From the NCBI GenBank assembly GCA_965140395.1, contig OZ223206.1, forward strand, positions 620,001-684,000: 64,000 nucleotides of DNA. The letters run 5' to 3'. Numbering within the stretch: the stretch's first letter is position 1; every line of letters begins with the position of its first letter. Source of the DNA: Parvibaculum sp002684405 (GTDB taxonomy: Bacteria; Pseudomonadota; Alphaproteobacteria; Parvibaculales; Parvibaculaceae). Of this stretch, positions 16,700 to 26,043 are shown piece by piece. The notes beneath the pieces are model-generated. The model made no database searches, was not told the DNA's origin, and worked only from the letters and a program-made list of their open reading frames with translations. Position numbers and translations under genes: made by a program.

Positions 16700-18061
16700 T
16701 CAGCGCGGCAGGCGCTCCATGACTTCCCTTGCGGCACGGATACCGGACTGGAGCGCACCGTCCATATAGCCCTGCCATTCGGTCGCCGTTTCGGTGCCTG
16801 CCCAATGGATACGGCCGACGGGCGCGCGTAACGCCTCGCCGAAGCGGGTCATCACACCCGGCGCCATGTGAGCCACATAGCAGCCCCGGCTCCATTCCTC
16901 CGCCGTCCAGTCCTGATCGACATAGTCGATGGGTTCGCGAGCCTCGGGGCCAAAATAGTCCGTGAGCGCCTTAATCACTTCCTCGCGGCGGATGTTATCC
17001 CCCATCGAACTCATGGCGGTAGCATGATCGCCATCGATAAAACCGACCAGAATGCCAACGGACTCATCTTCCGGCGACTGATCGAACACCACGTTGAAGG
17101 CGTGGGCATCGCTTACCGCCATGCCCGCCAGCCCCTTTTTACGCCAGAAAGGCTTGTCATAAGCGACATGAACCTTGATGACCGACCCCATAGGCATACG
17201 CTGCATCAGCCCGTCGCGCAGCGAGGGCAGCGGCGCGTCGTAGTGGATACGCGAGGCCAAGGCAGGCGGAATGGCGATCACCACGCGGTCTGCCTGATAA
17301 TCGCCCTTGTCGGTCCGCAAGGTCACCCCGTTATCGTCCTGATGGAGCGCGCGAACCGGCGTCTCGAAATGGATCGGGGATTTGAGGCCCTCCGCCATCT
17401 TGCGGGCAATGGAATGAGCGCCGCCGAGAAACTTCGCCTCCTGCGCACCATCCTTGACGCCGATAAGTTCTTCCACGCCATGACCGCTACGCAGATATTC
17501 GAGGAAGAAGAGATAGGACATCTGTTCCGGCTCGGCGCAGAAGACGGCGCGGCAAACGATGCGGGCGAAGGTCCGCGCGCCTTCGGTCCGGATGTTCCGA
17601 CGGATCCAGCTTTCGAGCGTCTGCCCGTCCCAGTCCATGGCATCGGGTGCCGTCCAGGGCGCGTCGGCTGGCAGCGTCATCATTTCGCGATCCCAGCGTT
17701 TTTGAACGCGATCGAGTTCCAGCAGGGAAAGGAGCGGCAAGGAGGGGATATCGCCGGAATAGGTCCGGCGCTTGCCCTTGTAATGCAGTACCTGCTTGCC
17801 CTTGTCATATTGCAGATAGGTCTTCACACCCTGCGCTTCGGCTTCGGCAAGCAGCAGTTTCTGCGTCGGCCCGACCCATTGCCCGCCCCGGTCGATCACC
17901 TGACCGGCGATCTCACCGGGCATAAGCCGACCGCCCACACGGTCGCGGGCTTCCAGCACGAGGACCGATTTTCCCTGTGCCTCAAGCTCCATCGCCGTCT
18001 TGAGTCCGGCCATGCCTGCGCCGACGACAATGACATCCGCGCTCTTGTTTTCACCCGTCAT
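16700..18061 (-). CDS. Flavin-containing amine oxidase
   Basis: 453-residue FAD-dependent amine oxidase of the MAO/polyamine oxidase family. The N-terminal dinucleotide fold is VIVVGAGMAGLKTAMELEA with LEARDRVGGRL after it. The C-terminal FAD block is RIHWAGTETATEWQGYMDGA. A cysteine in WSRGCYVAHMAPG aligns with the covalent-FAD Cys of monoamine oxidases. The start follows GGGAGG-like sequence at MTGENKSADV. It lies upstream of speDE on the same strand, so a polyamine or monoamine substrate is plausible but unproven. A TetR gene is divergent 105 bases away. Confidence 0.88.
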   Translation of the reverse strand: MTGENKSADVIVVGAGMAGLKTAMELEAQGKSVLVLEARDRVGGRLMPGEIAGQVIDRGGQWVGPTQKLLLAEAEAQGVKTYLQYDKGKQVLHYKGKRRTYSGDIPSLPLLSLLELDRVQKRWDREMMTLPADAPWTAPDAMDWDGQTLESWIRRNIRTEGARTFARIVCRAVFCAEPEQMSYLFFLEYLRSGHGVEELIGVKDGAQEAKFLGGAHSIARKMAEGLKSPIHFETPVRALHQDDNGVTLRTDKGDYQADRVVIAIPPALASRIHYDAPLPSLRDGLMQRMPMGSVIKVHVAYDKPFWRKKGLAGMAVSDAHAFNVVFDQSPEDESVGILVGFIDGDHATAMSSMGDNIRREEVIKALTDYFGPEAREPIDYVDQDWTAEEWSRGCYVAHMAPGVMTRFGEALRAPVGRIHWAGTETATEWQGYMDGALQSGIRAAREVMERLPR

Positions 18062-18166
18062 GCTAACCTCCCTGTGCTCTCGCTTTGGCCTTCTCCCGAT
18101 GGCCAAGCGATGTTGCAAAATATTTTATGAACGCGTTTAATAAATTCAAGCGAAAAGTCGGTGACG

Positions 18167-18814
18167 ATGCCAGTGACCAGATCGGCGACGAAAAAAACCG
18201 CTCGGGGACGGCCCCGAAAAAGCGAGGCAGAAGAAGGCGCATTCCGTGCACGCGTGATCGGCGAGGCGCGCAATCTCTTTGCCCATGACGGCTATGAGGG
18301 CGTCTCGATGCGCCGCGTGGCGCAGGCTGTGGGCTGCTCGCCCGCCCAGCTCTACACGCTTTTCGGCGGCAAGCGCGACCTGCTGCGCCATATCTGGGAA
18401 GACGCCTTTTCAGAGCTCGCCGACGAGATTCACAATGCATCCGCCGAGAAAGATCCGCTCAAGCGCCTTCATGCCCTGGGCGATGTCTGGTGCCGCTTCT
18501 GGCTTTCCAATCCCGACCATTATCGCTCGATCTTTCTGATCGAAGACAAGGTGAACGAGCCGGGCGAGCGTTATTTCGTCGAGACGAGCGAAAGCCTTGG
18601 TGCGCTCGATCTGATCGCCGAGGCCGTTTCGGAGAGCATGAAGAAAGACCTGCTCCGCCCCGACGACGTGGCGGCCGTGTCGCAGCTCTTTCTGTGCGGG
18701 CTTCAGGGCGTGGTGTTCAATCTCATCACCATCCCCGAGTTTCCCTGGGCAGCGAAAGAGCAGATGGCGACGCGGATGATTACGGCGCTTATCGACGGCG
18801 TATCCCCGCACTGA
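18167..18814 (+). CDS. TetR-family transcriptional regulator
   Basis: 215-residue repressor. The N-terminal helix-turn-helix is GYEGVSMRRVAQAVGCSPAQLYTLFGGKRDLL (shown in two adjoining parts in the family: the first helix pair, then the recognition helix ending in the usual K-x-D-L-L). A basic, Lys/Arg-rich tail of about 25 residues precedes it. Divergent from the amine oxidase, which is the likely target. A GTG six bases upstream is an alternative start. Confidence 0.87.
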   Translation: MPVTRSATKKTARGRPRKSEAEEGAFRARVIGEARNLFAHDGYEGVSMRRVAQAVGCSPAQLYTLFGGKRDLLRHIWEDAFSELADEIHNASAEKDPLKRLHALGDVWCRFWLSNPDHYRSIFLIEDKVNEPGERYFVETSESLGALDLIAEAVSESMKKDLLRPDDVAAVSQLFLCGLQGVVFNLITIPEFPWAAKEQMATRMITALIDGVSPH

Positions 18815-18922
18815 ACACGCATGGCTGCGTCATGATGGCTCGCTCCCTCTTTATTGTTGCGAGTCATTATTAGTTGCAATACGGTTTTCCGGTCAGCCAC
18901 CCGCATCATGCAGGAGCCCGGA

Positions 18923-19414
18923 ATGAAGCCGTTGGAACGCCCCCAGATCAGCCGCCACGAAACCCGCCAGACGCCGCCCTATCGCGATGGGCAGTCGATG
19001 AACGACTTGGGTTTTTGCGAACAATTCACGGTCTGGGCGGTCCGGACGCAATGGCCGCATGGTGAAAACACGGAGGAAACGGGGCTGATCGACGATGCTT
19101 TCGCAGCGCTGGACCTGCCGGAAGGATGCCATCTCGTGGCCGACTTCACGAAGGCCCTGAAACAAACGGTCAGCCGCCCGCTGGTCATCCCCGAACCGAC
19201 CACCCCCCGGCTCACGCATGACGAAGCACAAATGCTTCGCTTTCTGGCCGGACTACAGGGCCTCGCGCAGTGCGAGGGCACGCCCTGCCTCGCCTCGCCC
19301 GCCTGGCGGCCCGCGCTTCGCCTCGTCATTGCGCTGAATGCCGCCGGACTTCGCTTCGGCGGACGCTGGTATGAGAGCGCCTCTTTTCCGGAGGCGCTCC
19401 CGAGATTGCATTGA
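18923..19414 (+). CDS. Hypothetical protein
   Basis: 163-residue soluble protein that I do not recognise. It has no signal peptide, membrane segment or familiar motif; the middle (CEQFTVWAVRTQWPHGENT) is aromatic-rich. The ATG chosen follows GGAGCCCGGA; an upstream ATG at 18908 is possible. It lies between the TetR gene and a convergent nitronate monooxygenase. Codon use looks like its neighbours. Confidence 0.7.
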   Translation: MKPLERPQISRHETRQTPPYRDGQSMNDLGFCEQFTVWAVRTQWPHGENTEETGLIDDAFAALDLPEGCHLVADFTKALKQTVSRPLVIPEPTTPRLTHDEAQMLRFLAGLQGLAQCEGTPCLASPAWRPALRLVIALNAAGLRFGGRWYESASFPEALPRLH

Positions 19415-19419
19415 GGTTC

Positions 19420-19451
19420 AACCGTGGTTGCGTCGAGAATGAACCATGGTT
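19420..19451. terminator. Inverted repeat between convergent genes
   Basis: AACCGTGGTT and AACCATGGTT can pair over ten bases around a 12-base loop, in the 47-base gap between two convergent stops. No T run is present, so this is a weak bidirectional terminator call. Confidence 0.4.
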
Positions 19452-19461
19452 TGGGCAAGGT

Positions 19462-20403
19462 TCAGCCGAAGCTTCGGACCGACGCCATGGCCGCCATACG
19501 ATCCATGATCTCGAAGAATTCGGAGACGGTTTCGGCAATGATATCCCCGGCGGATTTCACTTCCGAAATGAGCCCCGACGTCTGACCGGCCAGACCGACC
19601 GCCGCCTCCATGTCGCCGCCAAAATAGAGATCGAGAATCCGCGTGAAGGTGTCGGGCGGCATCAGACCTTCTTCGTGGATCTTTTCCGTACGTTCGGTCT
19701 TCAGGGCGCGGATGCAGGGCGTGGATTTCTTGTTGAGCACATAGGTGCCCGTCTCCTTCGCATCGATGATCGCCTGCTTGTAGTTCTCGTGGACGGGGCT
19801 CTCCTTCGCGCTCACGAAGCGCGTTCCCATTTGCACGGCTTCCGCGCCGAGCGCAAAGGCGGCGGCCATGCCCTTGCCGTCGCAGATGCCGCCGGCTGCC
19901 ACGAGCGGAATATCCGTGCGCTGCCGGATGGCCTGCAGGAGGACCATCGTGCCGACCTCTTCGGGGTTCTTGAAGCCGCCGCCCTCGGCGCCCTCGACCA
20001 CCAGACCGTCAATGCCCGCCTCGACGCACTTCATCGCGGCATCGACCGTCGGGACCGCGTGGTAGACGATGATACCCGCCTCATGCAGCGGGCCGACGAA
20101 CTTGGCCGGGCTGCCCGCCGACGTCGTCACGAACTTCACACCCGACTCCTCGCAGACGAAACGCATGATGGCGTCGTCCTTCAGGAAGCGGATCGGCAGA
20201 TTGACGCCGAAGGGGGCGCTGGTGAGATCCTTCATTTTCAGGATCTCGGCCTTGCAGGCTTCGGTCTCGCCGGACGAGGTTTCGATGATACCGAGCCCGC
20301 CGGCCTCGCAGACGGCGGAGGCGAGTTGCGAGCGGGCGATCCAGCCCATGGGCGCCTGGATAATCGGATATTTCGCGCCCGTATGGGCGAGTACGCGGTT
20401 CAT
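19462..20403 (-). CDS. Nitronate monooxygenase
   Basis: 313-residue FMN-dependent TIM-barrel enzyme of the 2-nitropropane dioxygenase family, oxidising alkyl nitronates. The N-terminus has YPIIQAPMGWIARSQLASAV; the FMN-phosphate region is AAGGICDGKGMAAAFALGA followed by VQMGTRFVSAKES. A GGGAGGAAG ribosome site precedes the start. Related enoyl reductases share this fold, so the substrate is not certain. Monocistronic as far as can be seen. Confidence 0.88.
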   Translation of the reverse strand: MNRVLAHTGAKYPIIQAPMGWIARSQLASAVCEAGGLGIIETSSGETEACKAEILKMKDLTSAPFGVNLPIRFLKDDAIMRFVCEESGVKFVTTSAGSPAKFVGPLHEAGIIVYHAVPTVDAAMKCVEAGIDGLVVEGAEGGGFKNPEEVGTMVLLQAIRQRTDIPLVAAGGICDGKGMAAAFALGAEAVQMGTRFVSAKESPVHENYKQAIIDAKETGTYVLNKKSTPCIRALKTERTEKIHEEGLMPPDTFTRILDLYFGGDMEAAVGLAGQTSGLISEVKSAGDIIAETVSEFFEIMDRMAAMASVRSFG

Positions 20404-20461
20404 GACTTCCTCCCTTTATCGAATTCGTTTGGGAGGAGTAAGCCCGATCGGGCCGCAAATG

Positions 20462-20493
20462 AAAAGCGGGACGCCCCCAAAGGAGCGCCCCGC
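20462..20493 (-). terminator. Terminator for the Lys/Ala-rich protein gene
   Basis: On the minus strand GCGGGGCGC pairs with GCGTCCCGC (one G-T wobble) and is followed by TTTT. It lies about 50 bases downstream of the gene end at 20545. Confidence 0.7.
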
Positions 20494-20519
20494 CCGATCC
20501 TTCGCCGGTCTATGCCGCC

Positions 20520-20569
20520 TTACTTGAAGCGGCTGTAGGCCTTGTTACTTGAAACGGCCATAGGCCTTG
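20520..20569 (-). repeat. Tandem 25-base duplication of the gene tail
   Basis: Two adjacent 25-base copies (20520-20544 and 20545-20569) differ at a few bases. The upstream-of-stop copy encodes the C-terminus KAYGRFK and stop; the second, beyond the stop, would encode KAYSRFK and stop in the same phase. Confidence 0.8.
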
Positions 20570-21156
20570 GAAACCGCCTCGTAGAGATCCTTGGCCGCGG
20601 TTTCGACACCGCCGCGCACATCGTCGAAGGCGGTCTCGCCCTGAACCGCGAGGACGCCGAGGCGCTTTTTCAGCCGGTCGCGATCGACGCGGAGCTGCTT
20701 CAATACCTGACGATAGTCGCGCTCGGTCTTCTTGAGGGCCCTTTCGGCATCCTTCTCGGCCTTGTCCACCTGTTTGGAAAGCTGCTGGACCTGCTTTTCC
20801 AGATCCTTTTTGAGCTTCTGCTTCTCCACGGAGAGCTTTGCGGCCGGCTTCTTCGCAGCCGGCTTTCTGGCTGCGGTCTTGCGCGCCGCAGGCTTCCTGG
20901 CGGCGGTTGTTTTCGTCGTCTTGGCAGCGGGCTTCTTCGCCGTAGACGCTTTGGAAGCGGGCTTCTTTGCCGCCGTAGACTTCTTCGCCGTGGAGGCCCT
21001 CTTCGTTGCGGCGGCCTTGCCGGTGGTGGTGGTCTTCTTGGCCGCCGTCGTCTTGCGGGCAGCCGCGCTGCGCGCCGTTGTGCTGCGTCCGGCCGTACGC
21101 CTTGCAGCCGACGTGCGGCCCGCCGTCGTCGCACGCTTCCTTCGTGTATCCGTCAT
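20545..21156 (-). CDS. Histone H1-like Lys/Ala/Thr-rich protein
   Basis: 203-residue strongly basic, low-complexity protein. Residues about 1-115 are built of AAKKTT, AARKPAA and KKPA-type repeats like the C-terminal tail of eukaryotic H1 or bacterial AlgP/HctB-type proteins. Residues about 120-165 form a likely coiled coil (EKQKLKKDLEKQVQQLSK) ahead of a short helical tail. It probably binds DNA or another polyanion in the nucleoid. The start is MTDTRRKRATT; an in-frame extension of 20 residues upstream seems untranslated. A terminator follows. Confidence 0.82.
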   Translation of the reverse strand: MTDTRRKRATTAGRTSAARRTAGRSTTARSAAARKTTAAKKTTTTGKAAATKRASTAKKSTAAKKPASKASTAKKPAAKTTKTTAARKPAARKTAARKPAAKKPAAKLSVEKQKLKKDLEKQVQQLSKQVDKAEKDAERALKKTERDYRQVLKQLRVDRDRLKKRLGVLAVQGETAFDDVRGGVETAAKDLYEAVSKAYGRFK

Positions 21157-21337
21157 GAGTTCATGCCTCTTGTCACTGATATTCAGACCGCAAGCGCACG
21201 CATTCGTTCCGCGCACACTCCGACGACAAGAGAGTGACGCGAATGCGAAAACCGTTCAACCGTGAACAATACGTAGGCGTCACTTTTGTCTATGACAAAA
21301 GCGGCGAACGCCCCTCTGCATCAGGACGAAGAGATCG

Positions 21338-23074
21338 TCAGTCCGCGGCAAGTGAAGTCGGCGCATGCTTCGCGCCGCGCACCAGCCGGCCGGGCAGTTC
21401 GCCCGTCGCCTCGCCTTCCCGGTAGACCACCTTTCCCGACACGATGGTCGCTTCGTATCCGTCCGCTTCCTGCATCAGGCGGCGCGCGCCGGAGGGAAGA
21501 TCGTAGACCATATGGGGCGGACGAAGCTGGAGCCGGTCGAAATCGATGACGTTGATATCCGCCTTGTAGCCGGGGGCGACGACGCCGCGATCCCTCAGCC
21601 CCACGGCTTCCGCCGTGTCCTTCGTCTGGCTCTTGATGACGAAGGACAGGTCGAGCCGCTCGCCACGGGTGCGGTCGCGGCACCAATGGGTGAGCATGTA
21701 GGTCGGTACGGACACGTCGCAGATCGCGCCCACATGAGCCCCACCGTCGGACAAGCCGAAGATGGTGTTGGGATTGCGGATCATGGTGAGACAGTTATCG
21801 AGGCTGCCTTCGGTGTAGTTGTGCATGGCGAAAAAGATGAGCGCCCGGCCATCGTCCTCGAGCATCATGTCATAGACGATCTCGTCCGGGTTGCGCCCTT
21901 CGCGCTTGGCCTGAGCGGCAATGCTCTTTTCCGGCCCGGGCTCGTAATCGGGCGGCGTGCCGAGGTCGAACATCTTGTGATAGGCGCCGGTGAGCGAGTT
22001 CACGAAGGGATGTCCCTCCTGCGGCGCCTCGGCAATGAGGCGGGCCCGGAAGGTCGGATCGCGCATGATCGCCACCCGCTCGGCCAACGGCTTGTCGGCA
22101 ATCGCCATATAGCTCGGGCGGGTGATGAAGGGATGCACCGAGCCCTGAAGCCCCATCATGATGCCCACGGGACGGCCCTGAACCTGCGCCTTGATCGGCA
22201 GGCCGCGACCGGCGGCGGCATCGAGGCGCTTCATCAGCTCGCGCCATTGGTCCGGGATCACATCGGCCTGAACCATGGAGAAGCTCAAGGGGCGGCCGGA
22301 CAGTTCGACGAGCTTTTCGACCAACGAGAATTCATGGTCCATCTCGCGGAAGTCCGACACCCATTGCAGGACGCCACTGCCGGCGTCGCGCAATCCCTCG
22401 GCAATGGCGATCATTTCCGCATCCGCCGCGCCGATGGTCGGCGTCAAGTCGCCATCGGCCGTTCTGTGCACCATGGTGCGCGTGGTGGAGAAGCCCAGCG
22501 CGCCCGCGCGAATGGCCTCAGCCGTCAGCTCGCGCATGCGCGCAATCTCTTCCGCCGTGGCGGGCTCGCGATGCGCGCCCCTCTCGCCCATCACATAGAC
22601 GCGCAGCGCGCCATGCGGCATCTGCGCGGCCACGTCGATGTCATGCGGCAGGCTTTCGATGGCGTCCATATAGTCGCCAAAGCTTTCCCATTCCCATGAG
22701 AGACCTTCATGCAGCGCAGCGCCGGGGATGTCCTCCACGCCCTCCATGAGACGGATCAGCGTTTCGTGGTCGGTCTTGCGCACCGGCGCAAAGCCGACGC
22801 CGCAATTGCCCATCACCACCGTGGTCGAACCGTGGATCGAGGAAGGCGCCACCCGGCTTTCCCAGGTGACCTGCCCGTCATAATGGGTGTGCACATCCAC
22901 CCAGCCCGGCGTCACGATGCGGCCTTTCGCATCGATCTCCTCCACGCCCGACGCGGCGACCTTGCCGACTTCGGTAATGATGCCGTCGCTGACGGCGATA
23001 TCGGCCTCCCGGGGGCTGCCGCCCTCGCCGTCGAACAATACCCCGCCGCGAATAACCAGATCAGGCCGCGTCAT
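21338..23074 (-). CDS. N-acyl-D-amino-acid deacylase-type amidohydrolase
   Basis: 578-residue metal-dependent hydrolase of the amidohydrolase 3/D-aminoacylase family. The metal site HxH is in VDVHTHYDGQVTWE near residue 65, with GNCGVGFAP and LMEGVEDIPG after it; GLSDGGAHVGAICD near residue 455 supplies the conserved Asp. The start is MTRPDLVIRGG, preceded by GGGAGGAAATC. A close paralogue lies at 28140-29885. A related role in N-acyl amide turnover is likely; the substrate is unknown. The gene is downstream of an acyl-CoA synthetase on the same strand. Confidence 0.86.
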   Translation of the reverse strand: MTRPDLVIRGGVLFDGEGGSPREADIAVSDGIITEVGKVAASGVEEIDAKGRIVTPGWVDVHTHYDGQVTWESRVAPSSIHGSTTVVMGNCGVGFAPVRKTDHETLIRLMEGVEDIPGAALHEGLSWEWESFGDYMDAIESLPHDIDVAAQMPHGALRVYVMGERGAHREPATAEEIARMRELTAEAIRAGALGFSTTRTMVHRTADGDLTPTIGAADAEMIAIAEGLRDAGSGVLQWVSDFREMDHEFSLVEKLVELSGRPLSFSMVQADVIPDQWRELMKRLDAAAGRGLPIKAQVQGRPVGIMMGLQGSVHPFITRPSYMAIADKPLAERVAIMRDPTFRARLIAEAPQEGHPFVNSLTGAYHKMFDLGTPPDYEPGPEKSIAAQAKREGRNPDEIVYDMMLEDDGRALIFFAMHNYTEGSLDNCLTMIRNPNTIFGLSDGGAHVGAICDVSVPTYMLTHWCRDRTRGERLDLSFVIKSQTKDTAEAVGLRDRGVVAPGYKADINVIDFDRLQLRPPHMVYDLPSGARRLMQEADGYEATIVSGKVVYREGEATGELPGRLVRGAKHAPTSLAAD

Positions 23075-23193
23075 GATTTCCTCCCGGAATTTTCTTTCGA
23101 TCCTAGTTGCGGGCAGGCGCAAACGCAAAAGGCGGCGCATGAGCGCCGCCTTTCAGGGGTTCGCCGTTCCGCGCCCGGCGGATCGGATATTCC

Positions 23194-24771
23194 TCAGATC
23201 TTCTTGTCGCCCTGCCAGTAGTTGTCGCGGATGACGCGGCGCAGCACCTTGCCGGACGGCATGCGCGGGAGTTCGTTTACGAAGTCGATGCTGCGCGGGC
23301 GCTTGTAGCCCGGCAGGTTTTCCGCCGCGAAGGCGAGCAGTTCGGCCTGCATCGCCTCGTCGGCGGCGAAGCCTTCATTGAGCTGGACGACGGCCTTGAC
23401 CTCCTCGCCCCATTCCTCGTTCGGCGCGCCGACAACGGCGGCATCGGCAATCGCGGGATGCTTCAGCAGCTCCTGATCGATCTCGGCGGGGTAGATGTTC
23501 ACGCCGCCGGAGATAATGACCTCCGCGCTGCGCCCGGTGAGGAAGAGATATCCCTCACTGTCGAAATAGCCCATGTCGCCCATGGTGTAATAATTGCCGC
23601 GATACGCGCTGCTGGTTTTTTCGGGCGCCTTGAAATATTCGAAGCGGCCCTCCTCCGGCGCACCGAAATAGACCGTGCCCACTTCATCCGCCGGCAGAGG
23701 ATTTCCCTCATCATCCTGGATCTGCACCTCGACGCCGGGCAATGGCCGTCCGCAGGAGCCCTTCCGGCCGAGCCATTCCTCCGACTCGATGAAGATCCCG
23801 CCGCCTTCCGTCGCCGCGTAATATTCGTAGACGACCGGGCCGAACCATTCGATCGACCCTTCCTTTACATGGACCGGGCACGGCGCTGCGCCGTGCAGGA
23901 TCCAGCGCAGGGACGATGTGTCGTATTTCGCTTTCACCTCGTCGGGCAATTGCAGCATCCGGTGAAGCATGGTCGGCACGACATGGGTATGGGTGATGCG
24001 GTGTTCGTGGATGAGGCGGAGGGTTTCCTCCGCGTCCCATTTGTCCATCAGCACCACGCCGATACCGTTGTTGAGCGGAAAGCTCATATTCAGCGCAAGA
24101 GGCGCGGCGTGATAGAGCGGCCCCGTCACCAGCGCCAGATCCCCCTCGGGACGGAACGCCGCCGTCTCGTTCAGTTTGATCAGCAGGGGCGCCGCGGCGG
24201 CCGCTTGCCGGCGATAGACCCCTTTGGGATGCCCGGTCGTGCCGGAGGTGTAGAGCATCTGGGTGCCGAGTTCGGGGTCTTCCAGATCGTGGCCGTCTTC
24301 CGCCGCCAGCGCCGCGTCATAATCGTCGAAGCCTTCGATGGGACCACCCACGGCGAACCGCGTCACAAGGGCCGGGGCCATCACGGCGGCCTCCTGCGCG
24401 CTGCCGGCAAAGCGCGTATCTGCGATGAAGGCCTTCGCCTCGCAATTCTCCACGATATACCCGACTTCGCCGCCGGACAGATGCCAGTTGATCGGCGTGA
24501 TGCGGAAGCCGCCGCGCTGGCAGGCGACCATGACCTCGATGAATTCCGGTCGGTTGGAGCAGAGCAGCGCGACCGCGTCGCCGGTTTCAAGGCCGGACCG
24601 CCGGAGCACACGCACCAGCCGGTTGGCGCGGTCGTTCAGTTCGCCGAATGTGCGGCTTCCCATTTGGGAGATAACGGCCATCCGGTCGGGCGCCTGCGCC
24701 GCATGCCAGGCGACAACCATTCCCTTCGCCGCGGCTTCCTCGCGCGACGGCACGGCCTGCGTCATATTCAT
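23194..24771 (-). CDS. AMP-forming acyl-CoA synthetase
   Basis: 525-residue ligase of the ANL superfamily that activates a carboxylic acid as acyl-AMP and then acyl-CoA. Visible: the P-loop-like MLYTSGTTGHPKGVY near residue 170, the YEYYAATEGGG motif, the YYTMGDMGYFDSEGYLFLTGR hinge region (split across residues about 405-425), and the catalytic Lys in PRMPSGKVLRRVIR at the C-terminus. It precedes the amidohydrolase by about 120 bases on the same strand. The acid may be a fatty or aromatic acid. Confidence 0.9.
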   Translation of the reverse strand: MNMTQAVPSREEAAAKGMVVAWHAAQAPDRMAVISQMGSRTFGELNDRANRLVRVLRRSGLETGDAVALLCSNRPEFIEVMVACQRGGFRITPINWHLSGGEVGYIVENCEAKAFIADTRFAGSAQEAAVMAPALVTRFAVGGPIEGFDDYDAALAAEDGHDLEDPELGTQMLYTSGTTGHPKGVYRRQAAAAAPLLIKLNETAAFRPEGDLALVTGPLYHAAPLALNMSFPLNNGIGVVLMDKWDAEETLRLIHEHRITHTHVVPTMLHRMLQLPDEVKAKYDTSSLRWILHGAAPCPVHVKEGSIEWFGPVVYEYYAATEGGGIFIESEEWLGRKGSCGRPLPGVEVQIQDDEGNPLPADEVGTVYFGAPEEGRFEYFKAPEKTSSAYRGNYYTMGDMGYFDSEGYLFLTGRSAEVIISGGVNIYPAEIDQELLKHPAIADAAVVGAPNEEWGEEVKAVVQLNEGFAADEAMQAELLAFAAENLPGYKRPRSIDFVNELPRMPSGKVLRRVIRDNYWQGDKKI

Positions 24772-24916
24772 GTCCCATTCCTCCCGTTTATCCCCATGGC
24801 GATTATCGCCACTATTCTTGGTTTTGATTTGGCTTAAGGGTATTGGACAGGCGGCCTTGCCGTTAGGTCAAGCCGTTTTGCGTAACCCTTATCCGTAATT
24901 TCACCGGAGCCGTTCG

Positions 24917-25960
24917 ATGCGCCTTTTCGTTTCTGCCGGCCTCATGCTTGCCGCCCTGACCGGCGCGCTGGCCCTGCCGGCGCATGCCGCCGAAGATAAT
25001 GGCTTCATTTCCTTCCAGTCGGACAATGATTTCTATCTCTTCATCGGCAGCGACAAGCACTACACGAACGGAGTGCGGGCCTCCTGGCTGTCAGCCCCGC
25101 GCCGCGACCTGCCGGACTGGCTGAAGGGCGTTTCCGCGCCGCCGCTCATCAACGGGAAAGTGGATACGGAAAAGACCCGGCATCGTGTGGGGATCGGTCT
25201 CAGCCAGGCCATTTTCACACCGGAGGACACCGAAACGGCACTGCCCGTCCCCAATGACCGGCCCTATGCGGGCTGGCTGCACCTGACCTTTCTGCTGCAG
25301 AGCGAGCGCACCCTGAAAACAGACCGTCACGAGGCGTTTCAGGATCGCTGGCAGCTCGACCTTGGCATGGTCGGTCCGGCGGCGCTTGGCGAAGTGGTGC
25401 AGAACGGATGGCACAAGACCTTCGGCTTCCGCCACATCAATGGCTGGGACAACCAGCTCAAAAACGAGCCCGGCGTGAACCTCACCTTCGAGCGCGCCTG
25501 GCGTTCGCCGCTTCTTTCCACGCCCAAAGTGATCGGCTTTGCAACCGACTTCATCCCCTATGGCACGCTCGCGCTCGGCAATGTGAGCACCTATGCCGGC
25601 GCGGGGGCGACCTTCCGCATCGGGCCGACGCTGCCGGACGATTTCGGCCCGACCGGCATCTATCCCAATGACGGCGGATCGGACTGGTTCGAGAGCAGCT
25701 CGCCCGGCACTTTCGACTGGTATCTCTTCGCAGGCGGAAATGTGCGCGCCGTGGGCCGCAACATCTTTCTCGACGGCAACACGTTCCGGGACAGCCTGAG
25801 CGTGGACAAGAAACCGGTCGTCGCCGACCTCAAGGTGGGAGCTGTGGCCGTATTCCAGGGCGTGCGGATAAGCCTGACCAATGTCTATCGCACTAAGGAA
25901 TTCTACGGGCAGAAAAAGGCCGACCAGTTCGGCTCGCTTGCGGTGACTTTCGGCCTCTGA
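24917..25960 (+). CDS. LpxR-like outer-membrane lipid A deacylase (DUF2219)
   Basis: 347-residue outer-membrane beta-barrel protein. A signal peptide (residues 1-25, cleavage after LPAHA) is followed by the family start FISFQSDNDFYLFIGSDKHY and TNGVRASWL, which carry the conserved Asn, Asp, Tyr and Thr-Asn-Gly of LpxR. The DRPYAGWLHLTF block near residue 112 and final SLAVTFGL beta strand also fit. LpxR removes the 3'-acyloxyacyl group of lipid A; the same chemistry is inferred. Confidence 0.83.
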   Translation: MRLFVSAGLMLAALTGALALPAHAAEDNGFISFQSDNDFYLFIGSDKHYTNGVRASWLSAPRRDLPDWLKGVSAPPLINGKVDTEKTRHRVGIGLSQAIFTPEDTETALPVPNDRPYAGWLHLTFLLQSERTLKTDRHEAFQDRWQLDLGMVGPAALGEVVQNGWHKTFGFRHINGWDNQLKNEPGVNLTFERAWRSPLLSTPKVIGFATDFIPYGTLALGNVSTYAGAGATFRIGPTLPDDFGPTGIYPNDGGSDWFESSSPGTFDWYLFAGGNVRAVGRNIFLDGNTFRDSLSVDKKPVVADLKVGAVAVFQGVRISLTNVYRTKEFYGQKKADQFGSLAVTFGL

Positions 25961-26043
25961 CGGCATTGCCGCTTCACGCGCAAACATGACGCCGCTCGCC
26001 GATGGTGCTAGTCAGGTAGAAGACTGCATTTCGGGGGAATTCC

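Noticed and set aside
16190..16831. A 213-codon open frame on the plus strand in the speD leader
   Set aside because: It overlaps the start of speD and the amine oxidase end, has no ribosome site and its peptide is rich in Arg/Pro/Gly in the manner of an antisense shadow.
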